Shown one piece after another: positions 55,973 through 64,000 of a DNA stretch of 64,000 bases. Both the position numbers and the translations under genes were made by a program. The notes below the pieces were generated by a model. It saw only the letters and a program-made list of their open reading frames with translations, was not told where the DNA came from and did not search any database. How positions within the stretch are numbered: the stretch's first letter is position 1; each line of letters starts with the position of its first letter. Origin of the DNA: Turritopsis dohrnii (lineage: Eukaryota > Cnidaria > Hydrozoa > Anthoathecata > Oceaniidae). Location: assembly GCA_027922465.2 (NCBI GenBank), contig BQMF02000031.1, forward strand, positions 310,001 through 374,000, given 5' to 3'.

Positions 55973-57709
55973 TTATTTTTTGAAATCATCGCAGATATTT
56001 TGTGCTTGCTCTATCATACCTTGAACCATCTGAATTTCGCCTGACCAATCACTTACCAAGGTTTCCATAGCCTTATTGACGAATCCTCTACCATTATCCA
56101 TATAGAATATTTTTGGTGGGCCAAACATTGAAAATAAATTTTCTAAGCAACCCACAACTAGTTTCGACTCTTTTCTCTCAAGCGGATATAAAAAGTTGTA
56201 TCTAGTCCAATGATCAATTGCATGGAGTATGAATTTAAAATTTCCATCTGGTAAATGTTGCATATCAATTAGATCAACCTGAAGATATGATGCTTACTTA
56301 TAGCTGATATAATAACCATATTATCAATAAAATATGGATCTTATTATGTTAGATTACCTGTAACCTATTCATAAATCCTTTAGAAATCACTGGCTTGATG
56401 GGTGGAAGGGTTTTCTGATGTTGTTTAAGGTGACATGTTTCACAAAGCTTTATATATTGTTCAACAGCAGATCTTGGAATGCCCCAATATAAAGACATCA
56501 CCTGAACAACATGTCTCATAAATAGTTAGATGGCAATAATTTGTTTTTTCATGACAGTATGTCACTGTATATACATACTTAAAAGTCAGTAAAAGTCTGT
56601 TGAAATCAAAGATTATCTTTTGAAAAAATAAAATTATGTTGCAAAGGACTTGCATGGTGTAAATATACCTTCTCGTGTGTTTTACGAATTCCAGAATGAA
56701 TCAAATTGTTGCAATGGACATCTGTAATAATGTCATAAAATTCATCAGCATAAGCAACACGTAAGTAGCCATCAGGGATAGAGGTTGCAGTTGTAAATTT
56801 CTAAAGTACATTTTCGATTACTTAAAAAAATTCTGGGTCTTTAGTAATACAGTCTTTTGGAAAATATATTAACTTACAGATGGCCCTGGTGCTATAAAAA
56901 TATCTTTTAAGTTTATTTCTTGGAAGTCAATTAATCGAAACTTTTTTTCCTTAACAAAAAACTTGAATTGGCGAGCCTCAGGACCAGTATCAGTAAATGC
57001 AGTCTTTTGCTTAAGATAACTTATGATTTTCTTTCCAAATTCTCTACTTATTATACCACTTGTTGACCTTTTCCCTTGTTGGGTAAGGGGTGACGTCCAT
57101 TATCACTCTTGCCACAGATAACGGGAAAAGACCGTTACTGGATAGGTATGTTTTTCCATGAAGAGTTATGTGCGTGGCAAGATTGAGAATAATGTTTTTG
57201 AGAATATTATTTTCACTTAAACTTTAAAATTAAAACAAGAATTCCTCCTTTGCTTCGCTTCAACGACCAATCACCTGTTTTCCACGGTCTTTTTCATCGA
57301 CTGCTCTGTGTCATAAGCAAAAGTGGAATCGGAGTATGACCTTTATTTCAAAGGTTTTCCCCACGGAGAAATTTTATATTTTATACCAACCGGGAAGAGC
57401 CTCAAACAACAGTAGAGGAAAAAAGACCCGTTTTGGTTTTTATGTACATACCTTTAAATAGATGTTTGTATGGATTTGATTTTTCTTAAATGGATTCAAA
57501 ATAACTATGTTCTAATTTTCTTGTTTTCATGCACATTGACATAAGATTAAAGTGAGTCTATATTTATCAAAATAGTTAAGGTCCGTTATGGAGGTGGGTA
57601 GGTGGGTTTTAAAAATAACGGTCTTTTCCCGTTATCTGTGGCAAGAGTGATTATGGACGTCACCCCTAAATTTTGACATGTAAGCTTCAAATTTATCTTT
57701 GGAAGTCAT
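55973..57709 (-). CDS. KRBA2-like integrase, N-terminal, zinc-binding and catalytic exons
   Basis: Exon 1 starts at the ATG at 57709 (MTSKDKFEAYMSKF), is split by a MITE (57087-57666) and ends at 56878. Exon 2 is 56800-56669, exon 3 56501-56358 and exon 4 begins at 56278. All junctions are GT-AG and in phase 0. The H2C2 zinc-binding module spans exons 2-3 (LIHSGIRKTH and CETCHLKQ). The core has the Asp of VDLIDMQHLPDG, then the second Asp in FYMDNGRGFVN and a Glu in MIEQAQ. The last spacing is about 28 residues in place of the usual 35, where a CAAG|GTATGA donor-like sequence sits. It is either a small deletion or an intron boundary. Confidence 0.7.
57087..57666. mobile_element. 580-bp MITE inserted in exon 1 of the integrase
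   Basis: About 50-bp ends start GGGGTGACGTCCATTATCAC and end in the inverse. TAA is on both sides (57084-57086 and 57667-57669), which suggests a Harbinger-type target. The interior repeats TAACGGTCTTTTCCCGTTAT-like sequence only at the ends. Confidence 0.85.
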
Positions 57710-57851
57710 GATGTTGAGGATGAAGTGAAGGAGGATAAACTAACTATGAAAACAACATTAAAGGCATTAATTTAACATATAATATTATAAATACCCATAT
57801 TGACTAGTAAGCCAGGAAACAACAAAAATAAATCAAACTCAAAAGAAGCCT

Positions 57852-57931
57852 AATATCTGCATCTGGTGCTCCAAACATTGAGCTACTGCTTGTTGAAGCA
57901 GGTTGGACTTGAACCAACAACCGCCAGAATA
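57852..57931 (-). ncRNA. tRNA-like sequence in permuted order (3' half before 5' half)
   Basis: On the minus strand the order is TCTGG, CGGTT, a perfect T arm (GTTGG-TTCAAGT-CCAAC, 57918-57902), CTGCTTC (3' acceptor strand), AAC, AAGCAG (5' acceptor strand), TA, a D arm (GCTC-AATGTTTG-GAGC), A, CCAGA. AAGCAG pairs with CTGCTT, and CCAGA pairs with TCTGG as an anticodon stem, so all four cloverleaf stems exist if the two halves are swapped. The break falls in the anticodon loop. It may be a permuted tRNA, or the junction of two tandem tRNA-derived repeat units; no anticodon can be read. Confidence 0.45.
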
Positions 57932-58049
57932 TTAACAAGAAAATTTAGTATCTCCAAGTAAAAAGTGAATAATTACCTACTAGTGAATCAAATAACTTTT
58001 ATCTGAGCACGCTTCAGCAAAGTATACACCACACGTGAGCGTTTACAAA

Positions 58050-58145
58050 CAGGACGGCTTGTTGATAAGATGGCCATGCGTTTACAATCCGGCCGACCGG
58101 TTTATAAACGGGTCGCGTTTGCAATCTGGACGCAACAGCGCGAAG
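58050..58145. repeat. Inner (subterminal) inverted repeat, right copy
   Basis: This is the inverted counterpart of 43373-43490. It lies between the integrase start (57709) and the helicase remnant (58740), so the inner pair encloses the integrase but excludes the helicase. Confidence 0.65.
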
Positions 58146-58739
58146 AAATAGAAAGTATTTTTAGGAGCAATGATTTGCCATTGTAAGACATCTCCAACGC
58201 TCTAATCCTGACATGTAATTTTTTAATATAGGTGTGGTTGTTTCAGAAACTGTATCCTAGATATTCATAAATGGCTAGAAAGAAATATCTTTGTTATGAA
58301 TTATGATAAGTTATTACTGTATATATATATATATAAAATAAACACATGTAACACGTAATGTAATATATATATTACATGTAACAAAATTTTTAATTATAAA
58401 CATATTCAAATTATGTATGCCAGTTTGCAAAACAAGATGGCAAATCTTTAAAATTAAGCAAAAGCTTTTCGATATTATCATCTCCAGTAAAATGTTCATT
58501 TAAAACATTTTACTTTTAGAACTGTTTATGATAATATATCGAAAAGCTTTTGCTTAATTTTGAAGATTTGTCGTCCTGTTTTATTATATATAAACATATT
58601 CGCATTATCCGTATCCACACAATCACAGTATAAGAAAAGATACCTTATGAAGAAGTTGGAGGGAAGTATGAAAAATGAGTAGAATACTCATACTGAAATA
58701 TGTATTTTGCAGTTATCATTCTTCAGTTCTCTTATTATG

Positions 58740-59760
58740 TCTTCTTTCATCCTTACAGCTGTTTCAGCATGAAATTCTACTAACAGTCTGGTTGTCTCCC
58801 ACATACTGATTATCAATGATAATGTTGAAAAAAGTGCAGGTATGTGCACAGTATTTAACTATTGTTATTAGATAGTTTTCTCTTTGGCTATTTAACTCTA
58901 CTGCAATAGGTCTAAAAATGTCATCATAACTTTTATCCCCTTGTTTAGGTGAGTGCTCTTTTACCACCATAGATGTTTTTGCAATTTGGATAGGCTTTAG
59001 CTATTTTCAATTTATCACTTGGAGGCACAAGACTTTCTTTAATCTTCCATATCAGCTGGTCATTTGCAGTGGCAGTTGCACATAGTGTTACAACATCATT
59101 TAATATTGTTTGTACTACCAAATGTTTGTAGTCAACAAGGAAATTTTCGTTTGTATAATATCTTGGAAGAGTTATAAGTTATTATTGTTATTATGAATTT
59201 ATGAAGATATGTTGTAAAACAAATGCATATATATTTCACATTTCTAATAATCAGCATACCATATTTTCATGCAATGAGCTTCATCAATGACATAAAGCAA
59301 CAACTCTCTTTTGAAATGGAGGTGATTTAAGGAGTTTTCGTCCATAAGTACTAAGAAGAGAGCTTCTGAATGGGCAAACATTACTTTCATCCATTTTTCC
59401 GTTTCTGACAATTTCTGGAATTTCAATCTCACCACCAAGACCACTAACACTATTTATAAAATTCTTTTCAAATAACAATACAGTGCTTTCATGAGAACTA
59501 AGATATGGAAGCGCCCCTACAACGATTCCTCTTTTCTCCAATGTTTTAATTTGATCTTCTATGATCGAGGGAACAGACCACAATAGTAAAAACAGGTAAA
59601 GTTGATAATAATTGGTATATCAATGACTTTCCAAAGCCAGTCGGAAGGGCAGCTAACACATTAATGCTTTCGTATAGATATAGCAAACATTTTACTTGCT
59701 GTGGTTTTAAAGAAAACCCTTGTAGAAATTATTTACACGATTGTAATACACAAATCTGAT
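58740..59760 (-). pseudogene. RecQ-like superfamily 2 helicase remnant
   Basis: On the minus strand: LKPQQVKCLLYLYESINVLA, then Walker A ALPTGFGKSLIYQLL (about 59690-59630), PSIIEDQIKTLEKRGIVVGA, motif II VIDEAHCMKIW (about 59290), motif III-like TLCATATANDQLIWKI (about 59090-59040) and a second-domain start YDDIFRPIAVELNSQ (about 58930). These motifs follow the RecQ order. Frame changes between the pieces and no conserved C-terminus show decay. It is the first gene inside the right end of the large element. Confidence 0.7.
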
Positions 59761-59824
59761 CTGAAAGAATCGGGTTGTTATACTCGGGCCGTCGTGAAAT
59801 TAAAAATTTCCAGAAATCTCGGGA

Positions 59825-59904
59825 AATTTTAATCGGCGTTCGCCAGGGTCTTCTTCGCCGCCGTCCGTATATCGACAAGGCAAGAAACCCTGGGTACGAG
59901 GTTG
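59825..59904. repeat. Right terminal inverted repeat of the 16.7-kb element
   Basis: This is the inverse of 43195-43275, ending GGGTACGAGGTTG immediately before the target duplication TAATTTTGC. Confidence 0.9.
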
Positions 59905-59959
59905 TAATTTTGCAGGACTTGTTTTCAGCTTGGCGTTTAGTTCCAGCAACAGACGCCAT
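59905..59959 (-). pseudogene. First codons of the Tigger transposase, separated by the insertion
   Basis: The ATG at 59959 starts MASVAGTKRQAENKSCK, the usual Tigger opening. The frame runs into the 9-bp target duplication (59905-59913) and then into the large element. Taking out 43195-59904 and one duplication joins this frame exactly to exon 1 at 43194, without a stop. Confidence 0.85.
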
Positions 59960-60355
59960 GATTGTAAAACTTAACTGATCAAAACCAAAGAATCGTATTT
60001 ACGTTTCGTTCGAATGACATTTCGAATCATTTAAGACCCCTAACACATGTAGTTTTGAAGCATTCGAATCTGTTAAAAGACTCCATTTACGTTTAAAGAG
60101 TCAACACAAAATGCAAAAAAACTGTTTTCATCGTAAAAGTTGCAGATAAATATTGCGATGTTCGAGTTATAAAGAAGAAATACCCGAAGGGACCAAAAAT
60201 AACGTCCGAGTTAAGGAGAGATTCGAGTTATAAGGGTTTGAGTAATAGGGAGTTTTTTATGAGAGTTTATTAGGAAATTCCCACCGTGCCTGAGAAATCG
60301 TTCGAGTTAAGGAGAGATTCGAGTAATAGGGGTTCCAGTTATAGAGAGTGCACTG

Positions 60356-61144
60356 TAAATTTTTAAATTTTCAGAATTTAATAAAAAGGTATTCCTTCTC
60401 CTGTGAACTCACAGGCGTCATCCAGATGTCTTTCAAAGTTACATTTGAATTTGATGACTTTTAAGAAACATAAACCCAACATCGAACCCAGTTCTCTTCG
60501 TCTTCGTCGTTTACTTAAACAAAGGAGGATGCGATTTTCTTTTTAAAGATAATGAACTACCATATAGAGAGCCGAGGGTTGCTAAAATCTGCAGAAATAG
60601 AACAATTGGAAAATCGTCTTGTAACGAGCAGCTGTTTATTATTAGTAAAGCGCTCAAACAAAGTAGAAAGTGACTGGCTCTATCGTGGAAATTATCTCAC
60701 AAGAAAACTGCTGTCATACCTTTTTCTCGGCCTTATTTTCTTTAATGATATAAGAATCGCAAAATAAAGTTGTATTAGTTCGAAACTCAGGATATCTTTT
60801 TCCAGGACACAATATGACATCAGACTTTACGATTTGTCAGATGTGTCTGGGTCAGCGAGGGTGAGGTTCGGGCTCTTGCCTAATTTGTTCAAATATTTTT
60901 TGCCGTAATAATGTAATTGTAACGATTTGTTAGATGATTATTCTTTCTTGTGTATTTCGCTTCACTGTTGGAGGTCATCATCAGAATAAAAAAGACAGAA
61001 CTAATTTGTTTCCCAACACTCAACATTAAAAGGAAATTTTACAAAATATGAAATTATCTAAAGGATCCCAAAACAAGTTAGTAAGAAAATGCTGTCACAA
61101 TGGAACAAAAATAATCAAAAAAGAAATACTGTACATCCACAATC
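60356..61144. other. Non-coding DNA between the Tigger end and the dermatopontin-like gene
   Basis: No gene was recognised. The frame at 60552-60767 has no family features. Confidence 0.4.
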
Positions 61145-61764
61145 TCACTTTTTCTTTAATCCGATTTTACCCATGATGGACTGGATGAATGATTCGTAAA
61201 GTTGATCGGCATCACGTTTTGTTCCGTTTGAAGTTATTTTGCAGCATCTGATTTGATATCGGACATGATCGTGGGCATCATTTCTCCATAATCGGAAAAA
61301 GCTGATACCGTATCCAGTCGAACAACTGGGTTCCTGTCTGTCCAAAAAAACAGTATTTCCGTTACCATCATAACTGAAACGGGTGTAATGCCACTCGCAC
61401 TGTTTTCGCTGCGGCAAGTCGCAACATCGAAAGTTGTAAAAAATATGGTCGGCGTTATATCTACGTTGAACGAATCCACTCAATATGCCATGGTTGGGAC
61501 AATCGATAATTTGACGATCCAAATAAACCATTTTCCCGTCGTTAACGTACGATACCGCACTCTTTCTCCATTCATTGGAATGACATCTCAACTGTGCTTG
61601 ACAACACATATACGCGTATCGGTAGTTAGGGCCACCACGAACCAAATGAAAAGATTTGAGGATGTATTGATCACCACAATCTACTGAATGGCGGTCAAGA
61701 TAACGAACATCTGAGCTCCCTTTGTTCCAATCGGTGTACTGCCATTTGCAGTGTGGGTTGTGTT
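61145..61764 (-). CDS. Dermatopontin-like extracellular protein, last exon with three repeats
   Basis: A single open exon begins after the acceptor TATTTCAG at 61765 and ends at the TGA at 61145, giving about 205 residues. The preceding exon must supply one base, and no signal peptide is present, so the 5' part is missing from what I can read. Three repeats of about 60 residues follow the dermatopontin pattern: a CxW start (CKWQYTDW, CHSNEW, CEWHYTRF), a YLDR/FLDRQ segment, a Cys-Gly block (DCGDQYILKSF, DCPNHGILSGF, SCSTGYGISFF), and a final aromatic CC (YAYMCC, YNFRCC, YQIRCC). The family is secreted and binds extracellular matrix. Upstream DNA is a repeat array that may have displaced the first exon. 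Confidence 0.75.
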
Positions 61765-61778
61765 CTGAAATATCTACT

Positions 61779-63027
61779 TATACTAATTCGCGTGTGTGCA
61801 TCCCACTTTTAATTTAGAGAGTGTTTGTTTTTTTGTTTTTTAATGGTCAAAATCTTCTTAATCGTGGTCATATAGCGGCAGTTCGACCACGCAAGACACA
61901 TTCACGATTAGTATAATAGCACGTGGCATTTGACGTCAGATGTTTTTATGATCACGGGGAACCATTGCATTGCAACCCCAATCGAACGCGACGTTTTTGG
62001 GGAATTATCTCGAGAACCAATTGGGATAACTGACGTTTTTTAGGGTTGGTGGCACGGGCGATGGGGTGACGCAACATTTGGGCCTAAATTTTATTTGGTA
62101 CTGCGGATATGACGTCATCAAAACCTTTGATCGACGATATCTCCGCAACGGTTGGTCGTAGCAAAACGATCCCATACATTTTTTTGCTCAGTTTTTCAAG
62201 CTCTACAGCATGGGTACACTTTCCATTTCGAATTCGGTAATTAAAATTTTCGTCACGGGGTACATACACGGGAACGCGTCGTATTTCTGCAGATTCCTTT
62301 CGAAATTAAAGTCGTAAAAAACTTTTACGCGAGATACTAGTCTATATATACTAATTCGCGTTGTGCATCCCACTTTTATTTTAGAGAGTGTTGTGTTTTT
62401 TCTAAATTTACGGTCAAAATCTTCTTAATCGTGGTCATTTTTTCGTTAGACCATTGATAATTGACGATTAGTATAATAGCACGCGGCGTGACGTCAGTTT
62501 TTTTATCTTATCTTATTGCATTGCATCCCCAATCGAACGCGACGTTTTTGGGGAAATATCTCGAGAACCAATAGAGATAACTGACGTTTCTTAGGGTCAG
62601 TGACACGGGTGATGGGGTGACGCAACATTTGGACCTAAATTTTATTTGGTACTGCGGCTATGACGTCATCAAAATCTTTGAACGACGATATCTCCGCAAC
62701 GGTTGGTCGTAGCGAAACGATCCCATACACTTTTTTGATCAGCTTTTCGAGCTCTACAACATGGGAACACTTTCCAGTCACGATTTTGTGATTTAATTTT
62801 TCGTCACCTATTTTCGACACAACCTTTTCGAAATTAAAGCCGTAAAAAACTTTTACGCGAGATACTAGTCTTATTATACTAATTCGCTTTGTGCATCCCA
62901 CTTTTATTTTAGAGAGTGATATATTTACTTTTTTTTCACGGTCAAAACCTTCTTATTTTTTCCCTTTTCGTCGTAAAACCACGCCAAAGCGAGAGTGATT
63001 TTTTTGATTTTTCGCGATTAGTATATG
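61779..63027. repeat. Direct repeats: two units of 568 and 528 bp and a partial third
   Basis: Unit starts (TATACTAATTCGC followed by TGTGCATCCCACTTTT) are near 61779, 62347 and 62875. Each full unit contains CGATTAGTATAATAGCACG about 130-140 bp in, which is the inverse of its start, then the dispersed repeat also seen at 37.6 kb, and ends CGTAAAAAACTTTTACGCGA. The third unit stops at about 63027. Confidence 0.8.
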
Positions 63028-63059
63028 CTCCTCCGTTTTGTTATTTTTGGCTTGCGCAG

Positions 63060-63254
63060 TGGAAATCAGCCGAAAAACGTCTTTGGAGGAGTGCGAGCAA
63101 TGCAATGTTAATCGTTCGAAATTTGTCAACGATCATTTCGTGAGCAAGAAACTTCGCGAAGAAGACGTGTTTCTTTTTGTATACGAATATTTTGATTTAA
63201 ATTTGATTGTTTTAGGCAGCAAATCGACGAAAGAACTGATGAAGAAACACAGGT
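63060..63254 (+). CDS. Possible short exon, unrecognised
   Basis: The frame gives SLEECEQCNVNRSKFVNDHF and KSTKELMKKH up to a GTTTGT at 63255 that could be a donor. The composition is coding-like, but there is no family match and no clear acceptor. Confidence 0.2.
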
Positions 63255-63394
63255 TTGTATGCACGAAGGTATTGTTATTATTATAAAACGTTTTATTATC
63301 GTTTGTTTACAATGAAAAATCATATTTAGATATACAAAAGAAGTGCAGTGAAGTTTTTAAAAATTAGCTGCAGAAAGATCGAACGAACAAAAGG

Positions 63395-63605
63395 TATTAC
63401 CTTATCGGGGAAAAAAAAGTCGGGATTTATTTTAGTCGGGGAAAATTTTGGTCGGGGAAAAATTTAGTCACCTCGAGAAATTTTAGTCACTTTTCCCCGA
63501 CCAAAATTTCGAAATTAGTCGCTTTTCCCCGACTAAAATTTCGAAATTAGTCGCTTTTCCCCGACTAAAATTTCTAAATAAGTCACTTTTCCCTGACCAA
63601 AATTT
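63395..63605. repeat. TCGGGGAAAA array in both orientations
   Basis: Several TCGGGGAAA(A) units on the plus strand (63397-63465) are followed by inverse TTTTCCCCGA(C) units with a 33-bp period (from about 63487 to 63600, each with AAAATTTCGAAATTAGTCGC). Confidence 0.85.
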
Positions 63606-63692
63606 GCAATACAAGTAGAAAATGGAACACAATTTTTGTCGACACTTTCAATTTGAACTAAAAATTATATTACAAAATAACTAATTAAGAGT

Positions 63693-63956
63693 TCAATCTA
63701 ATACAATAACAGTTTTTGAGGTTTGATCGTCATTATTTTCATCACTGGCATCCATATTGCTTTCACAAACATCAATTATATCTTCACCGACATCCATTTT
63801 ATTTTCACTGACATCAATTTTGTTTCCCTTAATCGTAACAGAAAAATCTGTATCGTCCTCATTGACTGATTCAACTTCATTCGATTCCCCTTCCTTTGCT
63901 TGACCGTCATAATTCCAGTCGAAAATCGATAGATAGACTCTACTTGAGATTATCAA
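63693..63956 (-). CDS. Acidic ORF with 7-residue repeats, unrecognised
   Basis: The C-terminal half has four 7-residue units (NKIDVSE, NKMDVGE, DIIDVCE, SNMDASD) encoded by a 21-bp tandem repeat. Before it is an acidic EGESNEVESVNEDD stretch. It may be the last exon of a transposon gene enclosed by the TCGGGGAAAA blocks; no function is proposed. Confidence 0.3.
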   Translation of the reverse strand: MIISSRVYLSIFDWNYDGQAKEGESNEVESVNEDDTDFSVTIKGNKIDVSENKMDVGEDIIDVCESNMDASDENNDDQTSKTVIVLD

Positions 63957-63959
63957 AAA

Positions 63960-64000
63960 TCGGGGAAAAGTTTCGGTCGGGGACTAAAAAATCGGGGAAA
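63960..64000. repeat. TCGGGGAAAA array, second block, reaching the window edge
   Basis: ATCGGGGAAAAGTTTCGGTC and AATCGGGGAAA repeat the motif of 63395-63465 on the other side of the small acidic ORF. The two blocks may be subterminal repeats of an element that continues outside the window. Confidence 0.7.

Larger units (their letters stand above)
43195..59904 (-). mobile_element. 16.7-kb TIR element with RecQ-like helicase, KRBA2-like integrase and PHD genes
   Basis: It is bounded by inverted repeats of about 80 bp (CAACATCGTACCCAGGGTTT at left and the inverse at right). The perfect 9-bp target duplication TAATTTTGC is at 43186-43194 and 59905-59913. On the minus strand it carries, from right to left, a helicase remnant (58.7-59.8 kb), an integrase gene (54.3-57.7 kb), an unrecognised NTC-ID ORF (53.6-54.1 kb) and a PHD-finger gene (43.9-45.4 kb). 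Nested inside are a Penelope palindrome and a 580-bp MITE. A 9-bp duplication is typical of Mutator-like transposases, whereas integrase-based transposons such as Ginger make shorter ones, so the link between the integrase and the ends is an open question. Confidence 0.85.
40783..60355 (-). mobile_element. Tigger/pogo DNA transposon, split by a 16.7-kb insertion
   Basis: The ends are CAGTGGACTCTCTATAACTC and, inverted, ATAGAGAGTGCACTG. TA lies on both sides (40781-40782 and 60356-60357), the pogo-type target. Subterminal TTCGAGTTA(A)GGAGAGATTCGAGT repeats occur at both ends. Without the 43195-59904 insertion the element would be about 2.86 kb, the normal Tigger size. The transposase is on the minus strand. 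Confidence 0.9.

Noticed and set aside
62084..62901. Two minus-strand ORFs with similar sequence (62084-62269 and 62635-62901)
   Set aside because: They are copies of the dispersed repeat also present at 37.6 kb, and no protein family is suggested.

Overview
This window looks like AT-rich invertebrate nuclear DNA, most likely from a cnidarian and perhaps a hydrozoan. The clues are split genes with GT-AG introns, a secreted protease carrying an N-terminal ShKT domain, Penelope-like elements with GIY-YIG domains, KRBA2-like integrase genes, and many young inverted-repeat elements. No ribosomal RNA, CRISPR or bacterial operon structure is visible. The species call is inference.

Three host-type genes can be supported. 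A dithiol glutaredoxin (7113-10019, +) has two exons around a 2.6-kb intron that holds a 12-bp minisatellite. A four-exon secreted ShKT plus S1 protease (29860-33819, +) has exon phases that all match and a complete His-Asp-Ser triad. A dermatopontin-like three-repeat exon lies at 61145-61764 (-). A short coding-like ORF at 6102-6353 is unassigned.

Most of the rest is mobile DNA, much of it nested. In order: a Harbinger element with its DDE and MADF genes (1-2221); twin 823-bp elements with 7-bp target duplications (2399-4233); a 2.8-kb TIR element (11686-14466); a 5-kb long-TIR element with a decayed PIN/FEN-like gene (14549-19566); a Mutator-like remnant and a LINE tail (19.7-20.8 kb); a head-to-head Penelope pair interrupted by a LINE (22153-28759); further LINE, HARBI and R2-like LINE remnants (35.3-40.2 kb); and a Tigger/pogo element (40783-60355). 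Short repeats fill 61.8-64 kb.

The centrepiece is 43195-59904. This is a 16.7-kb element with about 80-bp terminal inverted repeats and a 9-bp target duplication, sitting inside the first coding exon of the Tigger transposase. On one strand it carries a RecQ-like helicase remnant, a multi-exon KRBA2-like integrase with an H2C2 zinc-binding domain and a CXC-type Cys-rich tail, an unrecognised NTC-ID ORF and a PHD-finger gene. A second Penelope palindrome sits in its middle. A second pair of inverted repeats (43.37 and 58.15 kb) brackets all these genes except the helicase, so a nested element is an alternative reading. Its ends are shared with the 2.8-kb element at 11.7 kb and with a solo fragment at 29.3 kb, which suggests a transposon family with non-autonomous derivatives. 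All coordinates come from reading the sequence by eye; no similarity search was run.
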